64,000 nucleotides of DNA from Sphingomonas rosea (GTDB taxonomy: Bacteria > Pseudomonadota > Alphaproteobacteria > Sphingomonadales > Sphingomonadaceae): the NCBI RefSeq assembly GCF_039538065.1, contig NZ_BAABBR010000001.1:434001-498000 (forward strand), read 5' to 3'. The notes under the pieces are model-generated. The model saw only the letters and a program-made list of their open reading frames with translations. It was not told where the DNA came from and searched no databases. This document shows, in pieces, positions 61,901-64,000 of this stretch. Every line of letters starts with the position of its first letter. The stretch's first letter is position 1. The translations under genes and the position numbers were made by a program.

Positions 61901-63822
61901 GAACGGTCAAGCTCAAGGAAATCAATCCCGGGATCGACAGCGCTTCGCCCTACAATTTCTACATCGTCGGCAACCAGCTCTACTTCGGCGCCAATAACGG
62001 CGTTGTCGGGACCGAGACCTGGGTCACCGACGGAACCCCCGGCGGGACCCGCCTCGTCGTCAACACCAATCCGATCGGGGTCGGCTCGGATCCGAAGAAC
62101 TTCTTCGTCTTCGACTATGCGCCAAACCTCTACAACAGCGTTCCCGGCGCACAGAACGGGGTCGAGGACACCTACCTCTATTTCTCGTCGGGAAGCGCCA
62201 ACGGCCTTCGGGTAACCGATCCCGGGGTCACCATGACGGTGACCCTGTCGGTGACCTCGGGCACGCTGACGCTGACGAACACGAGCGGCCTGACCTTTGT
62301 CGGCGGCGCCAACGGCACCGGCTCGCTGTCGGTCAGCGGATCGGGCGCCGCCATCAACGCCGCGCTCGACAGCCTCGCCTATCGCGGCAACCTCAACTTT
62401 AACGGCACCGACACGCTGACGATCACCAGCCAGTATGCGGCGAAGTCCGACACCGACACGGTCACCATCACCCTGGCGCCCGACGGCAGGATCACCGGCA
62501 GCAGCGGCAACGACACGATCACCGGGACGGACGGAAGTGACTTCTTCGACCTGACCCGGGGCGGCGACGACAATGTCGCGGGCGGGACCGGGAACGACGG
62601 TTTCCTGTTCGGCGCGGCCTATACCGGTGCCGACACCGTCGACGGCGGCGACGGCGTGCTCGACCAGATCGGGCTGCAGGGCAATTATGCCGGCGGGGTG
62701 ACGCTCGGCGGCCTGAGCGGGGTCGAGCTCGTCGTGCTCCTGTCGGGCAGCGACACGCGCTTCGGCGACACGGCGAACAACCTCTACGACTACACCATCA
62801 CCGCGCCCGACACGGCGGTCGCGGCCGGCAAGAACCTGATCTTCCAGGCGAACGAGCTCCGGGCTGGAGAGGATTTCACCTTCAACGGCTCGGCCGAGAC
62901 CGACGGCACCTTCACCCTCTACGGCGGCTTCGGCGTCGACACGCTGACCGGCGGGTCGGGTCCGGGCGGGGACGGCTTCTTCTTCGGCCAGAACCGCTTC
63001 GGCGCATCCGACACGGTGAACGGCGGCGGCAGCCTGTTCGACCAGATCGGCTTCCAGGGGAATTTCACCGGCGGCAGTTCGCTGGTGTTCGGCGCGGCGC
63101 AGATGACCAATGTCGAGTTCATCGTCCTGCTGAGCGCTTCGGACAACCGCTTCGGTGCCGCCGGCGGAGTGGCCGGCTACGACCTCACCATGAACGACGG
63201 CAACGTCGCCGCCGGTCAGAGGCTGGTCGTGTCGGCCAACACGCTGCAGGCGGGCGAAACGCTGGTTTTCGACGGCTCGGCAGAAGCCGACGGTCGCTTC
63301 CGCATCTTCTCAGGCGCAGGCGACGATCGGATCCTCGGCAGCCAGAATGGTGACGAGGTCTACGGCGGGCTTGGCAACGACACCTTCGTTTACACGTCGC
63401 TCAACCAATCGGCGGTGGACGACCGCGACAGCCTCCGCGATTTCCGTTTGGGCGACCGGATCGACTTCAGCGCGCTTGGAAGTTTCACTTTCGTTGGCAC
63501 CGACGCGGCCAGCGGCGCCCACCAAGTCCGCGCGGTCCAGACCGGCAACAATGCGCTCGTCGAACTCTACTTCGACGGCGATGCGACGGCGGACCTTGCG
63601 ATCAACGTGACGGTTGCGGACGGTCACCTTCTCGATGTTACCGACTTTGTGTTCGCGGTCAGCGGACAGGGCTCGATCATGGGCAGGGCGATCACCGCGG
63701 AAGGCTGGGAAGAACAATCGCTGCCGTCGCAGCAGACCTGGCCTGGTGGGCATCTGCCGCGCTACGAATTCAACACTTACGAGCACGACTGGCTGATCCC
63801 TCGGACGGATTACTTGATCTGA
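58969..63822 (+). CDS. Giant ELWxTDGTxxGT-repeat / RTX secreted protein
   Basis: A 1617-residue protein without a signal peptide, expected to leave by type I secretion. Residues about 10-1045 hold 22 copies of ELWxTDGTxxGT (for example ELWITDGTAAGT) about 45-50 residues apart, probably beta-propeller blades. A cadherin-like module follows (NGVEDTYLYFSSGSA; DSLAYRGNLNFNGTDTLTI), then RTX-type Ca sites (GSSGNDTITGTDGSD, GAGDDRILGSQNGDEVYGGL, GNDTFVY) and a serralysin-type C-terminal domain (GDRIDFSALGSFTFVGTDA). It ends with a 50-residue aromatic-rich tail. AAGGGGGG before ATG 58969 fixes the start. No transporter genes are in view. Adhesin or ligand-binding surface role is inferred. Confidence 0.93.
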   Translation: MVKRTLFTANDGASGPVLYITDGTQAGTKAILDLPGTLDPQLGLYVSLGNLVVFMANDGTNGRELWVTDGTPEGTRLLKDIYTGSNSSNPSYLYTYGNKVLFWALDATNGRELWSTDGTEAGTVLVKDTVSGSGYPGSITNFEPFGSKLLFIADNQLWITDGTTSGTQALSTTISGFGFYTEPMVIGTKAVFAVSSATSGYELWVSDGTVAGTGILKDINAGTASSYPNDFFKFGNKILFKAATATQGEELWITDGTAAGTILLKDIYAGTSSSYANDFLIMGSKVLFVANNGTNAEELWVTDGTAAGTVLLKDISPGAASSVANYLTPLGSKAVFAASDGTNGIELWITDGTAAGTVLLKNINTAAGGSSEPKGFIQLGTKLLFTAYEPTIGVEIWATDGTAAGTVRLKDLASGDDSPYSDISPITVVGSKAYFFNQGSDGAWDLWSTDGTAAGTVFLKDFARTNGTNTTPVPELSVMDGKILFTADDGLQGPELWISDGTVAGTSIVDLNKTTDIGSNPRAGGQIGNIYLFTATFGTAAELWATDGTPGGSVRLVDRMYGQNSSANLNGALLPGTNKFVFEREEAATGRELWITDGTVAGTKLVKDMVPGAGSANLSNFKVFGSELIFLSRPNTLTDLWKTDGTAAGTVMLKANVGTQIVQFGSKLVFAATDAASGSEIWISDGTLAGTSLLKDTLAGAGNGNPANFTVWGSKLAFTATNAANGTDLWLTDGTSAGTSILKTLPGTYAYVGTPPRVLGDKLVFEFQDQSGNYQLWSSDGTGAGTVLLKSFVYANTNQGVLNSAATLNGKILFGASDGTTGKELWITDGTVAGTTLLKDINVGTGSSNPVDFLQVGNLVVFRAAQGSGSALWATDGTAAGTVLLASFSNSLSTFGNPNWAIPSEGKIYFSGTTVSGGSELWVTDGTAAGTQMVLDINRNTASGYFTNGITFQGKFYFNATDSASGSELWVTDGTTAGTVKLKEINPGIDSASPYNFYIVGNQLYFGANNGVVGTETWVTDGTPGGTRLVVNTNPIGVGSDPKNFFVFDYAPNLYNSVPGAQNGVEDTYLYFSSGSANGLRVTDPGVTMTVTLSVTSGTLTLTNTSGLTFVGGANGTGSLSVSGSGAAINAALDSLAYRGNLNFNGTDTLTITSQYAAKSDTDTVTITLAPDGRITGSSGNDTITGTDGSDFFDLTRGGDDNVAGGTGNDGFLFGAAYTGADTVDGGDGVLDQIGLQGNYAGGVTLGGLSGVELVVLLSGSDTRFGDTANNLYDYTITAPDTAVAAGKNLIFQANELRAGEDFTFNGSAETDGTFTLYGGFGVDTLTGGSGPGGDGFFFGQNRFGASDTVNGGGSLFDQIGFQGNFTGGSSLVFGAAQMTNVEFIVLLSASDNRFGAAGGVAGYDLTMNDGNVAAGQRLVVSANTLQAGETLVFDGSAEADGRFRIFSGAGDDRILGSQNGDEVYGGLGNDTFVYTSLNQSAVDDRDSLRDFRLGDRIDFSALGSFTFVGTDAASGAHQVRAVQTGNNALVELYFDGDATADLAINVTVADGHLLDVTDFVFAVSGQGSIMGRAITAEGWEEQSLPSQQTWPGGHLPRYEFNTYEHDWLIPRTDYLI

Positions 63823-63843
63823 TACGATGGCTTCGCGCCTCCG

Positions 63844-64000
63844 ATGAACCGCTCTGTGTGGCGGCATTTTGGCGGCGATGACATCAAGGTCGAGCGCCTG
63901 ACTCTATCCTCCCTCATCTCGCGCAACCTCTGTCCGGCCAATCGTCCGACGCGGGCTGAGGCTAACCGCGCCCAGGTGCGGAAGTCGGGTTGTAACCCCG
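63844..64000 (+). other. Doubtful open frame running off the window
   Basis: After the RTX gene a frame from ATG 63844 (NRSVWRHFGGDDIKVERLTL) stays open to the end. No ribosome site and no recognised domain; could be the start of a real gene or chance. Confidence 0.2.

Overview
The window is high-GC DNA with the gene content of an alphaproteobacterium, most likely a sphingomonad. Pointers are SciP (DUF1153), an ATP12-type F1 assembly chaperone, a class I PHA synthase with a phasin, two HWE-family histidine kinases, a GGAAC-N16-CGTT stress promoter and a recurring 30-bp hairpin repeat around small lipoprotein genes. The taxon is inferred from content; no 16S gene is present.

Region 1 (1-43.5 kb) is ordinary chromosome: short operons, many with 4-bp ATGA/GTGA overlaps. 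It holds serA (5' end missing), DedA, an esterase, purA, an MHS transporter, an HWE kinase, lipoproteins, fabI with a YihY protein, a DnaJ-like protein, pdxH-CDF-PhzF, NUDIX with mnmA, sciP, three GlsB-like stress membrane proteins, an RND adaptor-permease pair, DUF445, a coupled rluC-type/gph-type/small membrane/ATP12 set, gmk, a phasin, clpS, murA, a DUF4893 lipoprotein, rarD, phaC, a TRIC channel protein, alaC, a ChaA-like antiporter, DUF2256-DUF2721, glpX, two bPH_2 proteins and recJ, ending at tRNA-Glu(UUC).

Region 2 (43.5-58.9 kb) looks accessory. Just after the tRNA lies a coupled DUF3489-DUF2924-serine recombinase module, then about 770 bp of gene-poor DNA with a frameshifted metallophosphoesterase relic. 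Next is a 1789-residue soluble hybrid kinase with nine 92-residue poly-HAMP units, coupled by GTGA to a second hybrid kinase (REC-PAS-HisKA-HATPase-REC). A small lipoprotein, a single-domain receiver and a GAF-HWE kinase follow. Then comes the most interesting locus: a 49-codon gene with a strong ribosome site whose product looks like a lasso-peptide precursor (15-residue core, Gly1 and Glu8), 28 bp before an asparagine-synthetase-like lasso cyclase. No B protease, transporter or isopeptidase gene is visible.

Region 3 (58.9-64 kb) is one large gene for a type-I-secreted type protein with 22 ELWxTDGTxxGT repeats, a cadherin-like module and RTX/serralysin-type calcium-binding C-terminus. The remaining 178 bp hold only a doubtful open frame.

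Themes that link genes: PHA storage (phaC and a phasin with two TGCN3GCA sites), stress response (EcfG-type promoter, GlsB proteins, HWE kinases and single-domain receiver), cell cycle (sciP, clpS), and large signalling and secreted proteins in the accessory segment.
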